In this document: positions 53,214 to 63,384 of the stretch, piece by piece | Numbering within the stretch: position 1 is the stretch's first letter | How the letters are laid out: each line of letters begins with the position of its first letter | Source: Rhodopseudomonas palustris | GTDB lineage: Bacteria > Pseudomonadota > Alphaproteobacteria > Rhizobiales > Xanthobacteraceae | NCBI RefSeq assembly: GCF_003226555.1 | Contig: NZ_QKQS01000023.1 | Coordinates: 873,263-937,262 of the forward strand | Direction: 5' to 3' | DNA: 64,000 nt | Made by a program: the position numbers and the translations under genes | Notes under the pieces: model-generated | What the model saw: the letters and a program-made list of their open reading frames with translations, nothing else | What the model was told of the DNA's origin: nothing | Database searches by the model: none

Positions 53214-54494
53214 CTACACACATTGCCGAATATACGGCCGGTTGATCTCCCACAGCTCGTCGAGGATCTTCTCGGCCGCGACCGCCGAGTTGACCACCGG
53301 GTCGATCAGCAGCGCTTGCAGCGCCAGTTCTTTCGAGGCGTGGACGGCGGCTTCGACGGCGAGCTGCTGCACGCTGGCCTGCATCAGCATCAGCTTGGCG
53401 ATCGGGTCGGGCAGCGGGCCGAGTGACACCGGATGCACGCCGGCGGCGTCCACCGTCACCGGCACTTCGACCGCGAGCTCGGCCGGCAGGTTGGGGATCA
53501 CGCCGCGATTGAGCACGATGCCGGATTCGATGAAGCGCTTCTGGTTGTGCAGCATCGCGGCGATCGCCGCCGCGCCGCGCTCGCCGGACGGCTCGGTCCA
53601 CCATTGCGGAATCGGCATCGTGCCGCCGAGCACGCCGTTGAGCTGGGTGAGGAATTCGCCACGCCAGCGTTCGTCCTGGTCGAAATCGTAGCCCTTCTCG
53701 CCGGCTTCCCAGCCGTAAGGCAGATACTCGCCGAGATGATCGTCGCTGCAGGTCAGCCAGTAGCCGAATGCGCGATACAGCCGCCGCGTGAACCGCCAGG
53801 CATCCGGATCGAAGCTCTGCTCGGCGGCGCGAAACCGCGGATACAGATCCTCGCCGGTGTCGCGGTGGCGGATCTCGGTCAAGCACTGGAAGTGATTGAG
53901 CCCGGCGCCCCACACCTCGATCTCGTCGCGCGGCATCTGCATGATGTAGGCGATCGCGTCGCGGCCCATGAAGATGCCGTGACACAGTCCGATATGGCGC
54001 ACCTTGGTGTAGCGGCCGAGCGCCAGAATGATCCGGCTCTCCGGATTGGAGTAGTTGAGGAACAACGCGTTCGGGCACAATTCCTCGATGTCGCGGATGA
54101 AGTCGAACACCAAGGGCAGCGTGCGCAGCGTGAAGAACAATCCGCCCGGACCGCCGTTCTCGCCGAGCGTGTGACGGATGCCGTGCTTCTTCGGCACCTC
54201 GAAGTCCTGCTTCCACAGCCGGTTGCGATCGATCGCGGTGGCGTTGATGACGAACCCGGCGCCGTCGAGTGCGGCGCGGCGGTCGGTGGTCTGCTCGATG
54301 ATCAGTCCGGCGCCGGACCGTGCATTCATCAGCTTCGCCAGCTCGGTCATTCGGCCGAGCGTTTCCGGATTGCGTCCGACCAGCGTCAGCGTCGAACCGG
54401 CCAGCACCGGCGACGCGAACAGGTCGCGAAACATGCTGAGACCGAACGACGCACTGGAGGCGCCGAGGAACACGATCTTGGTGGTGTTGGGCAT
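53214..54494 (-). CDS. GH4 family alpha-glycosidase (alpha-galactosidase/alpha-glucuronidase type)
   Basis: A 426-residue NAD- and metal-dependent glycosidase of family GH4. It has an N-terminal Rossmann fold ([20 protein letters not shown]), then [12 protein letters not shown] (Asn, substrate phosphate/metal area), [12 protein letters not shown] with the metal-binding Cys and His, and [11 protein letters not shown] with the second metal His. The family works by an oxidation-elimination mechanism; the sugar specificity cannot be read. No transporter is beside it. The divergent PfkB-type kinase suggests sugar catabolism. Confidence 0.9.
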   Translation of the reverse strand: MPNTTKIVFLGASSASFGLSMFRDLFASPVLAGSTLTLVGRNPETLGRMTELAKLMNARSGAGLIIEQTTDRRAALDGAGFVINATAIDRNRLWKQDFEVPKKHGIRHTLGENGGPGGLFFTLRTLPLVFDFIRDIEELCPNALFLNYSNPESRIILALGRYTKVRHIGLCHGIFMGRDAIAYIMQMPRDEIEVWGAGLNHFQCLTEIRHRDTGEDLYPRFRAAEQSFDPDAWRFTRRLYRAFGYWLTCSDDHLGEYLPYGWEAGEKGYDFDQDERWRGEFLTQLNGVLGGTMPIPQWWTEPSGERGAAAIAAMLHNQKRFIESGIVLNRGVIPNLPAELAVEVPVTVDAAGVHPVSLGPLPDPIAKLMLMQASVQQLAVEAAVHASKELALQALLIDPVVNSAVAAEKILDELWEINRPYIRQCV

Positions 54495-54719
54495 CTCAGA
54501 TCGACTCCGCCAGCAGGCCAGTTAGCCGCGTGAAGCGGGCAGATCCGCGCGCGGGCCTTCGCCTGCTATCTGTTGCGAACGGACCTCGAGTGAACCGCAA
54601 CCTTGCGGCTGCGGTCTTGACGCCGATCAACGGCGTCGGCACACCGCCACGCCACACTGCTTCCCCGCCCCCGCCTGTCGGAATTTCATCAGCAGCATCA
54701 AACCGGAGTGCGCCCCGCG

Positions 54720-55658
54720 ATGGTCGACATCGTCACCCTTACGCCCAATCCTGCGATCGACCTGTCGACATCGGTCGAGCGTCTGGTGCCGAGCCGCAAG
54801 CTGCGCTGCGCGGCGCAGAAGCGCGATCCCGGCGGTGGTGGTATCAACGTGGCGCGGGTGGTGAAGCGGTTCGGTGGTGACGTCGAGGCGATCTTCCCGG
54901 CCGGCGGCTTCACCGGCAAGCTGCTCAAGCTGCTGCTCGACGAAGAAAACGTGCCGAGCCGGATCGTCGAAGCGGTGGCCGAGACGCGGGAGGATTTCTC
55001 GGTCAGCGAGAACGCCACCGGCGAACAATACCGCTTCGTGCTGCCCGGCCTGCCGCTCGCCGAGCACGAATGGCGCGGCATGCTCGATGCCTTGGCGGCA
55101 ACCTCGCCGGGACCGAAGATCGTGATTGGCAGCGGCAGCCTGCCGCCGGGTGTGCCGGTCGATTTCTACGCGCAGGCTGCCGCGGTGGCCAAGCAGCTCG
55201 GCGCCAAGTTCTTTCTCGATACCTCCGGCAAGCCGCTGGTGGCAGCGCTGGCGCAGGGCGTCACCCTGATCAAGCCGAACCTGCGCGAGATGCAGGAGCT
55301 CGCCGGCCGGCCGCTCGGCTGCGAGAAGGAATGGGTCGACGCCGCGCGCGCGCATATCACGGCCGGTCAGGTCGAGATCGTGGCGTTGTCGCTCGGTCAT
55401 CTCGGCGCGCTGCTGGTCACCAAGGACGAGGCGCTGCGGTCGCCCGCGCTGCCGGTGACCGCGGTGTCGACCATCGGCGCCGGCGACAGCTTCCTCGGCG
55501 CCATCGCGCATCGCTTGGCGCAGGGCGGTTCAGTCGCTGATGCGTTTAGGCTCGGTCTTGCGGCGGGGGCCGCGACCCTGACGGTGCACGGCACGCAATT
55601 GTGCGGCCCTGCCGAGGTCGAGCGGCTGTACGGGCAGGTGATCATCGAGCCGATCTGA
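54720..55658 (+). CDS. PfkB-family sugar kinase (1-phosphofructokinase/6-phosphofructokinase II type)
   Basis: A 312-residue ribokinase-superfamily kinase. Typical blocks: TLTPNPAIDLS at the start, DPGGGGINVARVVKRFGG (substrate loop) and IKPNLREMQELAG. The catalytic TIGAGDSFLGAIAHRLA holds the base Asp in G-A-G-D. The TPNPAID opening is shared by FruK, LacC and PfkB of E. coli. Phosphorylation of fructose 6-phosphate is likely, as in PfkB, but 1-phosphofructokinase or tagatose kinase is possible. The ATG at 54720 is chosen over a GTG at 54708 that touches the GGAG site. A molybdoenzyme gene follows. Confidence 0.88.
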   Translation: MVDIVTLTPNPAIDLSTSVERLVPSRKLRCAAQKRDPGGGGINVARVVKRFGGDVEAIFPAGGFTGKLLKLLLDEENVPSRIVEAVAETREDFSVSENATGEQYRFVLPGLPLAEHEWRGMLDALAATSPGPKIVIGSGSLPPGVPVDFYAQAAAVAKQLGAKFFLDTSGKPLVAALAQGVTLIKPNLREMQELAGRPLGCEKEWVDAARAHITAGQVEIVALSLGHLGALLVTKDEALRSPALPVTAVSTIGAGDSFLGAIAHRLAQGGSVADAFRLGLAAGAATLTVHGTQLCGPAEVERLYGQVIIEPI

Positions 55659-55779
55659 GCGAACCCTGCTTCGGCGCCGCATCGCGGCTCGCGCGGTTTT
55701 GCCGCACCCAGCCGGAACTGATCGCGAGACCCCCGGTTGATGTGCCGCATTGGCTGGCGGCGCCTTGCCAGGAGCTCGC

Positions 55780-58092
55780 ATGTCCCAAGACGAATCCCGA
55801 CTGAACGACACCGAAATTCCCGACAGCGCCGACGGCACGGTCACATATGACGGTCCCGCCGGCGGTTGGGGTTCGTTGCAGGGGATCAGCCGGATCTTCG
55901 GCAAGGAGTGGAGCTCGCCGGCCGCTATCGAAACCTTGATGCGCCAGAATAAGCCGAAAGGCTTCATGTGCGTGTCGTGCTCCTGGGCGAAGCCCGCCGA
56001 CTATCACACCTTCGAATTCTGCGAGAACGGCGCCAAGGCGACGCTGTGGGAGCTGACCAGCGCGCGCTGCACGCCGGAGTTCTTCGCCGAGCACAGCGTC
56101 ACCGAGCTGCGGGGTTGGTCCGACTACGATCTCGAGATGCAGGGCCGGCTGACGCATCCGATGCGCTACGACGCCGCCACCGACCATTACGTGCCGTGCT
56201 CGTGGGACGAAGCGTTTCAGGCGATCGGCGAGCATCTGCGCTCGCTCGATCCGAAGTCCGTGATCTTCTATGCGTCCGGCCGCGCCAGCCTCGAGACCTC
56301 ATATCTCTACGCGCTGTTCGCGCGGCTGTACGGCCACAACAATCTGCCCGACAGCTCCAACATGTGTCACGAGACCACCTCGGTGGCGCTGAAGAAATTG
56401 CTCGGGGTCGGCGTCGGCACGGTGGTGTTCGACGACCTGTCGAAATGCGACGCGATGTTCTTCTTCGGTCAGAACACCGGATCGAACAGCCCGCGCTTCC
56501 TGCATCCGCTGCAGGACGCCGCCGAGCGCGGCGTCGAGATCGTCACCTTCAATCCGGTGCGCGAGAAAGGGCTCGAGAGTTTCGTCAATCCGCAGAACCC
56601 GGCCGAGATGCTCACCGGGCGCGAGACCCGGATCAGCAGTCAGTACCATCAGGTCAAGGTCGGCGGTGACATCGCCGTCCTGACCGGCCTGTGCAAGCAC
56701 GTGTTTGCGCGCGACGACGAGGCCAAGCGCGACGGCCGTCGCGTGATCGACGCCGATTTCATCAAGGCGCACACCCATGGGTTCGAGGAGTTCGAGGCCA
56801 AGATTCGCGCGACTTCGTGGGACGAGATCGAGCGGGAGTCCGGCCTCGGCCGGGCGGCGATCGAGGCCGCCGGCGAGGTCTATGTGAAGGCCGAGCGTGT
56901 CATCGGCATCTACGGCATGGGCCTGACCCAGCACGCTCACGGCTTTCTCAACGTTGCGATGTTCGTCAACCTGCTGCTGCTGAGGGGCAATATCGGCCGC
57001 GACGGCACTGGCATTTCGCCGGTGCGCGGTCATTCCAATGTGCAGGGCCAGCGCACTGTCGGCATCTCCGAAAAGCCCGAGCTGGTGCCGCTCGACAAAA
57101 TGGCCGAGCAGTTCGGCTTCGACCCGCCGCGCGACAAGGGCATGAACACCGTGGAAGCCTGCCATGGCCTCATCGAGGGCCGCGTCAAAGCCTTCATCGG
57201 GCTCGGAGGCAATTTCGTTCGGGCAATTCCCGAGCGGGACGCGATGGAAGATGCCTGGACGCGGATGCAGCTCACCGTGCAGATCGCCACCAAGCTGAAT
57301 CGCAGTCATCTGATCAATGGCAAGGCGGCCTATCTGCTGCCCTGCCTCGGCCGCACCGAGCAGGACATCCAGGCCACCGGCCCGCAGGCGGTGACGATGG
57401 AAGACACCTTCAGTTGCATTCAAGGCTCGGTCGGGCTGCGCCGTCCGGCGAGCGACCAGCTGAAGTCGGAGCTGGAGATCGTCGCCGGAATGGCCAAAGC
57501 CACGCTGCCCGACAATCCGAAGGTGAGATGGGACGATTGGGTCGGCGACTATGGTCTGGTGCGTGACCTGATCGCCGAGAGCTATCCGGAGATGTTCCAC
57601 GACTTCAATGCGCGGATGTTCACCCCGGGCGGGTTCTACAAGGGCAACGCGGCGCGCGAGCGGATCTGGAAGACCGAGAGCGGCAAGGCGGAGTTGACCG
57701 CGCCGGAGCGCTTGAATTCGATCGGCTTCGCGGACAAGGCGGGACGCTATCGATTGATCACGATGCGATCGAACGACCAGTTCAACACCACGATCTACGG
57801 CATGAGCGATCGGCTGCGCGGCATCGAAGGCCGCCGCGACGTGCTGCTGATCAACCCGGACGAGATCGCGCGCGCCGGCCTGACGGAGGGCCAGGAAGTC
57901 TGGCTCGAAGGCGATGCCGGCGACGGCGTCCATCGTGAAGTCGGCCCGCTGCGCGTGACGCCGTTTAGGCTGCCGGATGGTTGCCTCGGCGCCTATTATC
58001 CCGAGATGAATCCGCTGATGCCGCTATGGCACCACGATGGACCGTCGAAGACCCCGGCTGCGAAATCGGTTCCGGTGCGGATTCGAACCTGA
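55780..58092 (+). CDS. YdeP-type molybdopterin oxidoreductase (FdhF-like alpha subunit)
   Basis: A 770-residue molybdopterin-dependent oxidoreductase of the FdhF/YdeP group. The N-terminal cluster motif CVSCSW with a following Cys in FEFCENGAKATLWE suits an Fe-S site as in YdeP. Molybdopterin-binding segments include NLPDSSNMCHETTSVALKK, FFFGQNTGSNSPR, LLLRGNIGRDGTGISPVRGH and RLITMRSNDQFNTTIYG. It has no Tat signal and no partner subunits in view, so electron donor and acceptor are unknown. E. coli YdeP is linked to acid resistance. AGGAG lies just upstream of the ATG at 55780. Confidence 0.9.
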   Translation: MSQDESRLNDTEIPDSADGTVTYDGPAGGWGSLQGISRIFGKEWSSPAAIETLMRQNKPKGFMCVSCSWAKPADYHTFEFCENGAKATLWELTSARCTPEFFAEHSVTELRGWSDYDLEMQGRLTHPMRYDAATDHYVPCSWDEAFQAIGEHLRSLDPKSVIFYASGRASLETSYLYALFARLYGHNNLPDSSNMCHETTSVALKKLLGVGVGTVVFDDLSKCDAMFFFGQNTGSNSPRFLHPLQDAAERGVEIVTFNPVREKGLESFVNPQNPAEMLTGRETRISSQYHQVKVGGDIAVLTGLCKHVFARDDEAKRDGRRVIDADFIKAHTHGFEEFEAKIRATSWDEIERESGLGRAAIEAAGEVYVKAERVIGIYGMGLTQHAHGFLNVAMFVNLLLLRGNIGRDGTGISPVRGHSNVQGQRTVGISEKPELVPLDKMAEQFGFDPPRDKGMNTVEACHGLIEGRVKAFIGLGGNFVRAIPERDAMEDAWTRMQLTVQIATKLNRSHLINGKAAYLLPCLGRTEQDIQATGPQAVTMEDTFSCIQGSVGLRRPASDQLKSELEIVAGMAKATLPDNPKVRWDDWVGDYGLVRDLIAESYPEMFHDFNARMFTPGGFYKGNAARERIWKTESGKAELTAPERLNSIGFADKAGRYRLITMRSNDQFNTTIYGMSDRLRGIEGRRDVLLINPDEIARAGLTEGQEVWLEGDAGDGVHREVGPLRVTPFRLPDGCLGAYYPEMNPLMPLWHHDGPSKTPAAKSVPVRIRT

Positions 58093-58358
58093 TCGCGTGC
58101 CAGCTTGATCCACGTCATCGCCAGTTCACGCCGCTCGGTTAATCCGCGACTGAATGCATGCCGGCCACGGCGTGACGCCGCGGCATGGTCAACCGCGCCC
58201 ACCGAACGATGCATGTTGCATCGGCACACGGTTGGCTGGCATTGCAAGGCCTGCACGCGTCAGCCACTATGTGGCACTGCGACATCGCTGTCGAAGCGCG
58301 TAAGACGCGATTGCGAAGTAGGAATGGCCGGTTTTCGGCCGCTGGAATGAGAGGCCGC

Positions 58359-59621
58359 ATGAGTCAAGGTGTCACCGCTCCGCTCGCCCGTCACGCAATG
58401 GCCTATGTGCTGGCAGGGGGACGTGGCAGCCGGCTGATGGAGCTGACCGATTGGCGTGCCAAGCCTGCGGTGTACTTCGGCGGCAAGTCACGCATCATCG
58501 ATTTCGCGCTGTCGAACGCGCTGAATTCCGGTATTCGCCGAATTGCAGTGGCCACGCAATACAAGGCGCACAGCCTGATTCGGCATCTGCAGCGCGGCTG
58601 GAACTTCTTCCGTCCGGAGCGCAACGAGAGCTTCGACATTCTGCCGGCGAGCCAGCGCGTGTCCGAGGAAATGTGGTATCGGGGCACAGCCGACGCCGTC
58701 TATCAGAACATCGATATCATCGAGAGCTACGATCCGAAGTTCATCGTCCTGCTGGCCGGCGATCATGTCTACAAAATGGACTACGAGAAGATGCTGCAGC
58801 AGCACGTCGAGCAGGGCGCCGACGTCACTGTCGGCTGCCTCGAAGTCGAGCGCGCGGAGGCGACCGCATTCGGCGTGATGCACGTCGATGAAACCGACCG
58901 CATCATCTCATTCCTGGAAAAGCCCGCCGATCCGCCGGCAATGCCCGGCAAGCCCGACAAGGCGCTGGTCAGCATGGGCATCTATGTGTTCGAGACCAAG
59001 TTTCTGCTCGACCAACTGCGCCGCGACGACGCCGAACCGAATTCATCGCACGATTTCGGCAAGGACATCATTCCCTATCTGGTCAAGCACGGCAAAGCGG
59101 TGGCGCATCACTTCAACAAGTCGTGCCGTCGCTCGAATTCCGAGGCGACCAGCTATTGGCGCGACGTCGGAACGGTCGACGCCTATTGGGCGGCCAACAT
59201 CGATCTGACCGACATCGTGCCGCAGCTCGATTTGTACGATCGGGAATGGCCGATCTGGACCTACGGAGAGATCACGCCGCCGGCGAAATTCGTCCACGAC
59301 AAGGACGGGCGCCGCGGCGAAGCGGTGTCGTCGCTGGTTTCGGGCGGCTGCATTATCTCGGGCGCGTCACTGCGGCATTCGCTGCTGTTCACCGGCGTCC
59401 GGGTTCATTCCTATTCGCATGTCGAAAACACCGTGGTGCTGCCCTATGCGGACATCGCGCGTTCGTGCCGGCTGACCAACGTCGTGGTCGACGCCGAGGT
59501 CAAGCTGCCGCCCGGCCTGGTGGTGGGTGAGGACCCCGAACTCGATGCCAAGCGGTTCAGGCGCACCGAAAGCGGCATTTGTCTGATTACCCGCGCGATG
59601 ATCGAGAAGCTCGACTCATGA
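58359..59621 (+). CDS. glgC: Glucose-1-phosphate adenylyltransferase
   Basis: Makes ADP-glucose for glycogen synthesis. The 420 residues include [20 protein letters not shown] (nucleotide loop), [14 protein letters not shown], the [10 protein letters not shown] catalytic block, [24 protein letters not shown] and the C-terminal beta-helix ([17 protein letters not shown]). It is normally controlled by fructose 1,6-bisphosphate or pyruvate. The ATG at 58359 ([14 protein letters not shown]) is preceded by GAGAGG. glgA overlaps its stop by 4 bp. Confidence 0.95.
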   Translation: MSQGVTAPLARHAMAYVLAGGRGSRLMELTDWRAKPAVYFGGKSRIIDFALSNALNSGIRRIAVATQYKAHSLIRHLQRGWNFFRPERNESFDILPASQRVSEEMWYRGTADAVYQNIDIIESYDPKFIVLLAGDHVYKMDYEKMLQQHVEQGADVTVGCLEVERAEATAFGVMHVDETDRIISFLEKPADPPAMPGKPDKALVSMGIYVFETKFLLDQLRRDDAEPNSSHDFGKDIIPYLVKHGKAVAHHFNKSCRRSNSEATSYWRDVGTVDAYWAANIDLTDIVPQLDLYDREWPIWTYGEITPPAKFVHDKDGRRGEAVSSLVSGGCIISGASLRHSLLFTGVRVHSYSHVENTVVLPYADIARSCRLTNVVVDAEVKLPPGLVVGEDPELDAKRFRRTESGICLITRAMIEKLDS

Positions 59622-61069
59622 CCTCTCTGACGGCGCTGTCGATCGCGTCGGAACTGTTTCCGCTGATCAAAACCGGAGGGCTCGCCGACGTTGCCGGCGC
59701 GCTGCCGACCGCCCTGCGCGCTCACGACGTCGCCGTCACCTCGCTGCTGCCGGGCTATCCGGCCGTGCTCGGCGGCATCGAGGATCCACGCCAGGTGCAC
59801 GACTTCCACGATCTGTTCGGTGGCACTGCGCGGCTGCTGTCCGCGCGCTGCGGCGAACTCGATCTGCTGGTGCTCGACGCCCCGCATCTCTATGTCCGGC
59901 CCGGCAATCCCTATCTCGGTCCGGACGGCAAGGACTGGCCCGACAACGGGCTGCGCTTTGCGGCGCTGGCCCAGGTCGGCGCGCGGATCGGCCAGGGCCT
60001 GCTGCCGCACTACGCGCCCGACGTGCTCCACGCCCATGACTGGCAGACCGGGCTGCTGCCGGCTTACCTGAAATACAGCGGCCGGCCGGGGCCGAAGACC
60101 GTCTTCACCATCCATAATCTGGCGTTCCAGGGACGGTTTCCCTATGAGCTGCTCGCCAAGCTCGGCCTGCCCCAGCGCGCCTTCAGCCTCGACGGTATCG
60201 AGTATTACGGCGGCATTGGCTATCTGAAGGCCGGCCTGCAGCTCGCCGACCGGATCACCACGGTGTCGCCGACCTACGCGGCCGAGATCCAGGGCTCGGA
60301 AGCCGGGATGGGGCTCGACGGTCTGTTGCGGCTGCGGGGCGGCCGACTCTCCGGCATCCTCAACGGCATCGATACCGACGTCTGGAATCCGGCCAATGAC
60401 GCGCTGATCGCCGCCACCTACGATGTCGAAAGCATCGCGGCCCGCGCTCGGAACAAGAAGGCGCTGCAGGCGCGGTTCGGTCTCAAGCCCGAGCCCGGCG
60501 CGCTGCTATACGGCGTGATCAGCCGGCTGTCGTGGCAGAAGGGGCTCGACCTGTTGCTCGAAGCGCTGCCGCAACTGGCCGGCGGCGGTGCACAGCTCGC
60601 CCTGCTCGGCGCCGGCGACGCCGAACTCGAGCAAGCCTATGGGGCTGCGGCCCGCAAGTATCCCGGCCAGATTGGCGCGGTGATCGGCTACGACGAAGCG
60701 CTGGCGCATCAGATCCAGGCCGGTGCCGACGCGCTGTTGGTGCCGTCGCGGTTCGAGCCTTGCGGGCTGACGCAATTGTGCGCGTTGCGCTACGGGGCGG
60801 TTCCGGTGGTGGCGCGGGTCGGGGGGCTAGCCGATACCGTGGTCGACGCCAACGAGATGGCGACTGCGACCGGTGTCGCGACCGGCGTGCAGTTCGCACC
60901 GGTGACCACCGACGCGCTGATCAAGGCGTTCGGCAAGACCCGCGCGCTGTTCGCCGACGTCGTCGCCTGGCGCAATCTGCAGATCAACGGCATGACCACC
61001 GACGTGTCGTGGAAGAACCCGGCCCAGCACTACGCCAAGCTGTATCGCGATCTGGTGGCGGAGCGCTGA
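59618..61069 (+). CDS. glgA: Glycogen synthase (ADP-glucose type)
   Basis: Extends glycogen by transferring glucose from ADP-glucose. The 483 residues form the two Rossmann domains of GT5. The ADP-glucose-binding [13 protein letters not shown] is near the N terminus, [15 protein letters not shown] and [12 protein letters not shown] are in the first domain, and [18 protein letters not shown] and the [18 protein letters not shown] signature are in the second. It overlaps glgC (ATGA) and forms an operon with it. glgB, glgX and glgP are not in the window downstream. Confidence 0.95.
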   Translation: MTSLTALSIASELFPLIKTGGLADVAGALPTALRAHDVAVTSLLPGYPAVLGGIEDPRQVHDFHDLFGGTARLLSARCGELDLLVLDAPHLYVRPGNPYLGPDGKDWPDNGLRFAALAQVGARIGQGLLPHYAPDVLHAHDWQTGLLPAYLKYSGRPGPKTVFTIHNLAFQGRFPYELLAKLGLPQRAFSLDGIEYYGGIGYLKAGLQLADRITTVSPTYAAEIQGSEAGMGLDGLLRLRGGRLSGILNGIDTDVWNPANDALIAATYDVESIAARARNKKALQARFGLKPEPGALLYGVISRLSWQKGLDLLLEALPQLAGGGAQLALLGAGDAELEQAYGAAARKYPGQIGAVIGYDEALAHQIQAGADALLVPSRFEPCGLTQLCALRYGAVPVVARVGGLADTVVDANEMATATGVATGVQFAPVTTDALIKAFGKTRALFADVVAWRNLQINGMTTDVSWKNPAQHYAKLYRDLVAER

Positions 61070-61232
61070 GCCCGCCCCCCGGGTGTGAGCCCGAGCGACG
61101 AGCCGTCGGTCGAACGCTGCAAGGCGCGCGTCCTCCCGAAGCCGAGGTCTTGATCGCGATCGCGGCTCGTGACAGCGATGTCGCATGACGATCCCGCCAA
61201 GGGACGCAAGGCGACAACAACGGGAGAAACCC

Positions 61233-62024
61233 ATGCCCAGCCAGGACAGTGTCCGGATCGATCGCGACGGCCCGGTGACCATTGTCACCATCAACCGCCC
61301 CGAGCGGCGCAACGCCGTCGACGGCGCCACCGCCAAGAAGCTGTACGACGCCTTTCTAGCCTTCGACGCCGACGAGACCGCCTCGATCGCGGTGTTCACC
61401 GGTGCCGGCGGCACCTTCTGCGCCGGCGCCGACCTCAAGGCCGTGGCGGCGGGCGATGCCGAGAAGAAGCGCGAGATCGCCGGCCACAATACACTGGCAC
61501 CGATGGGACCGAGCCGGCTGCGGCTGGGCAAGCCGGTGATCGCGGCGGTGGAGGGCTTTGCAGTCGCGGGCGGCCTCGAACTGGCGCTGTGGGCGGATAT
61601 GCGGGTGGTCGCCGAAGACGCCACGTTCGGGGTTTACTGCCGCCGCTTCGGCGTGCCGCTGATCGACCTCGGCACCATCCGGCTGCCGCGGCTGATTGGG
61701 CATTCGCAGGCGATGGATCTGATCCTGACCGGCCGTCCGGTCGCGGCCGACGAAGCCCACCGCATCGGGCTCGCGAACCGCTTGGTGCCGCGCGGCGAGG
61801 CGCTGCCGCGCGCGATCGAGCTCGCCAAGCAGATCGCGCAATTCCCGCAAACCTGCCTGCGCGCAGACCGCCTCTCCGCCTTCCAGCAATGGGATCTGCC
61901 GGAAGAAGACGCGATCATGAACGAGATGCGCGGCGGGCTGAAAGTGATCCAGTCCGGCGAGACCCTGTCAGGTGCGACGCGGTTCGCGCAAGGCGAGGGC
62001 CGGCACGGCGCGTTCACGTCCTGA
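61233..62024 (+). CDS. Enoyl-CoA hydratase/isomerase family protein
   Basis: A 263-residue crotonase-fold enzyme. The oxyanion-hole segments are FCAGADLKAVAAG (about residues 65-77) and EGFAVAGGLELALWAD. Of the two catalytic Glu of true hydratases, the first falls in GGLELAL; the second position (RRFGVPLIDLGT) lacks the usual Glu, so it may have another crotonase activity. Acyl-CoA turnover is inferred. GGGAGA precedes the ATG at 61233. It follows glgA after 163 bp and is probably separate. Confidence 0.88.
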   Translation: MPSQDSVRIDRDGPVTIVTINRPERRNAVDGATAKKLYDAFLAFDADETASIAVFTGAGGTFCAGADLKAVAAGDAEKKREIAGHNTLAPMGPSRLRLGKPVIAAVEGFAVAGGLELALWADMRVVAEDATFGVYCRRFGVPLIDLGTIRLPRLIGHSQAMDLILTGRPVAADEAHRIGLANRLVPRGEALPRAIELAKQIAQFPQTCLRADRLSAFQQWDLPEEDAIMNEMRGGLKVIQSGETLSGATRFAQGEGRHGAFTS

Positions 62025-62070
62025 CAACCGATGCCGATCGGCGGGATCAAGCACTTTCCGCTCGCACTTC

Positions 62071-62179
62071 GTCATCCTGAGGCACCGCCGCGTAGCGGCG
62101 GCCTCGAAGGATGGGCCGCCGAGACTTCGTCTCCGCATCCTTCGAGGCTCGCCCTTACGGGCGAGCGCCTCAGGATGAC
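62071..62179. repeat. Palindromic intergenic repeat
   Basis: The left arm begins GTCATCCTGAGGC and the right arm ends GCCTCAGGATGAC. The inner CCTCGAAGGATG and CATCCTTCGAGG also pair, and two small hairpins (CCGCCGCGTAGCGGCGG, GCTCGCCCTTACGGGCGAGC) lie in the arms. It sits between convergent genes (hydratase and radC) and is a fourth repeat family. Confidence 0.85.
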
Positions 62180-62204
62180 GAGTCAGCGAAGAGACGGCGT
62201 CGCC

Positions 62205-62924
62205 TCAAATCAGCCTTAGTCCCTTCAGGCTGGCGTGGCCGTTCTTGCCGACGATGATGTGGTCGTGCACCGCGATGCCGAGCGGCTCGGCGATCGCCAT
62301 GATCGACTTGGTCATCTGAATGTCGGCCTGTGACGGTGTCGGATCGCCGGAGGGATGATTGTGCACCATGATGACCGCGGTCGCCGATAGCTCCAGCCCG
62401 CGTTTGACGATCTCGCGCGGGTACACCGGCGTGTGGTCGACGGTGCCGACCTGCTGCAATTCGTCGGCGATCAGCTGGTTGCGCTTGTCGAGAAACAGGA
62501 TGCGGAACTGTTCCTTGTCGGCGAACGCCATGGTGGTGCGGCAATAGTCGATCACCGCCGACCACGACGACAGCACGGTGCGCTGCTTGACCTGTCCCTT
62601 GGTCACTCGCGCCGCCGCAGCGGCAATCAGCTTCATCTCGATCACGGCGGCGTCGCCGAGCCCGTTGACTTCGCGCAGCCGCTCGGCCGGCGCCTGCACC
62701 GCCTCGGCGAACGAGCCGAACCTGGCGATCAGCGCCTTCGCCAGCGGCTTGACGTCCCGGCGTGGCAGCGCCCGAAACAGCACCAGTTCGAGCAACTCGT
62801 AGTCGGACAGCGCATCGGCTCCGGCCTCGCGGAACCGCTCCCGCAGCCGTTCGCGATGGCCGTGATAATGCGGCGCTTCGGCAAATCCCGGTTGCGGCGA
62901 TCGCTCGGCATCGTCCATCGGCAT
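62205..62924 (-). CDS. radC: RadC/JAB-domain protein
   Basis: A protein of about 239 residues with an N-terminal helix-hairpin-helix-like part ([18 protein letters not shown]) and a C-terminal JAB/MPN metalloprotease-like domain. The JAMM zinc motif is [15 protein letters not shown], complete, with the upstream Glu in [14 protein letters not shown]. The name RadC is historical; a role in DNA repair is doubtful and biochemical function is not settled. Starts at ATG 62924, ATG 62918 or GTG 62930 are possible. Confidence 0.92.
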   Translation of the reverse strand: MPMDDAERSPQPGFAEAPHYHGHRERLRERFREAGADALSDYELLELVLFRALPRRDVKPLAKALIARFGSFAEAVQAPAERLREVNGLGDAAVIEMKLIAAAAARVTKGQVKQRTVLSSWSAVIDYCRTTMAFADKEQFRILFLDKRNQLIADELQQVGTVDHTPVYPREIVKRGLELSATAVIMVHNHPSGDPTPSQADIQMTKSIMAIAEPLGIAVHDHIIVGKNGHASLKGLRLI

Positions 62925-63033
62925 GTCCACGACCGGGTATCATCCGGATCGCTCAACCATGCCGTGCCGGGCAGCTTTTGCAACCGGAATTCCGTCGCCT
63001 CGCCCGCCGCTTAACAGGCTTTTGGCCGGTCGC

Positions 63034-63276
63034 TCAATCGGCGCTGGGCAGCCGCCGCATGGTGAATTCGATGGTGTCGTCCGGCAGTTCCCGCCAGGTT
63101 TCGACGCTGCTCATATAGGCGGCTTTCGGCCATGCCTCGAGAAACGCCTTCGCCTTGGCCCGAGCAGCGGGCCGCGGCAGCACGAAGGTCTCGCGCAGGA
63201 AGCCGTCGGCCGGCGTGCTGCGCCGCGCCATCCGCGTCGCAAGATCGCGCGGCAATTCCCGGGGACGATCGACCAT
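63034..63276 (-). CDS. Small unknown protein upstream of Ku
   Basis: An 80-residue basic protein (MVDRPRELPRDLATRMARR... ending EFTMRRLPSAD), with no domain I recognise. It is rich in Arg and Pro and has no membrane segment. It is divergent from the Ku gene, with 108 bp between starts. A longer frame extends upstream but would cover the Ku promoter, so the ATG at 63276 is preferred. Confidence 0.6.
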   Translation of the reverse strand: MVDRPRELPRDLATRMARRSTPADGFLRETFVLPRPAARAKAKAFLEAWPKAAYMSSVETWRELPDDTIEFTMRRLPSAD

Positions 63277-63384
63277 GGCGGCGGCTCCGCTGACGCTCCT
63301 CGGCACACAAGATAGTCGGTCCCGGGAACGAATCCGAGTCCTTCCGGCTTTGAGTCCGGTTCGAGTAGCAGTGGAGTATGCGTC

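Noticed and set aside
56299-57933. A 544-codon open frame opposite the YdeP-type gene
   Set aside because: Low-complexity composition and no motif; the plus-strand molybdoenzyme is complete.
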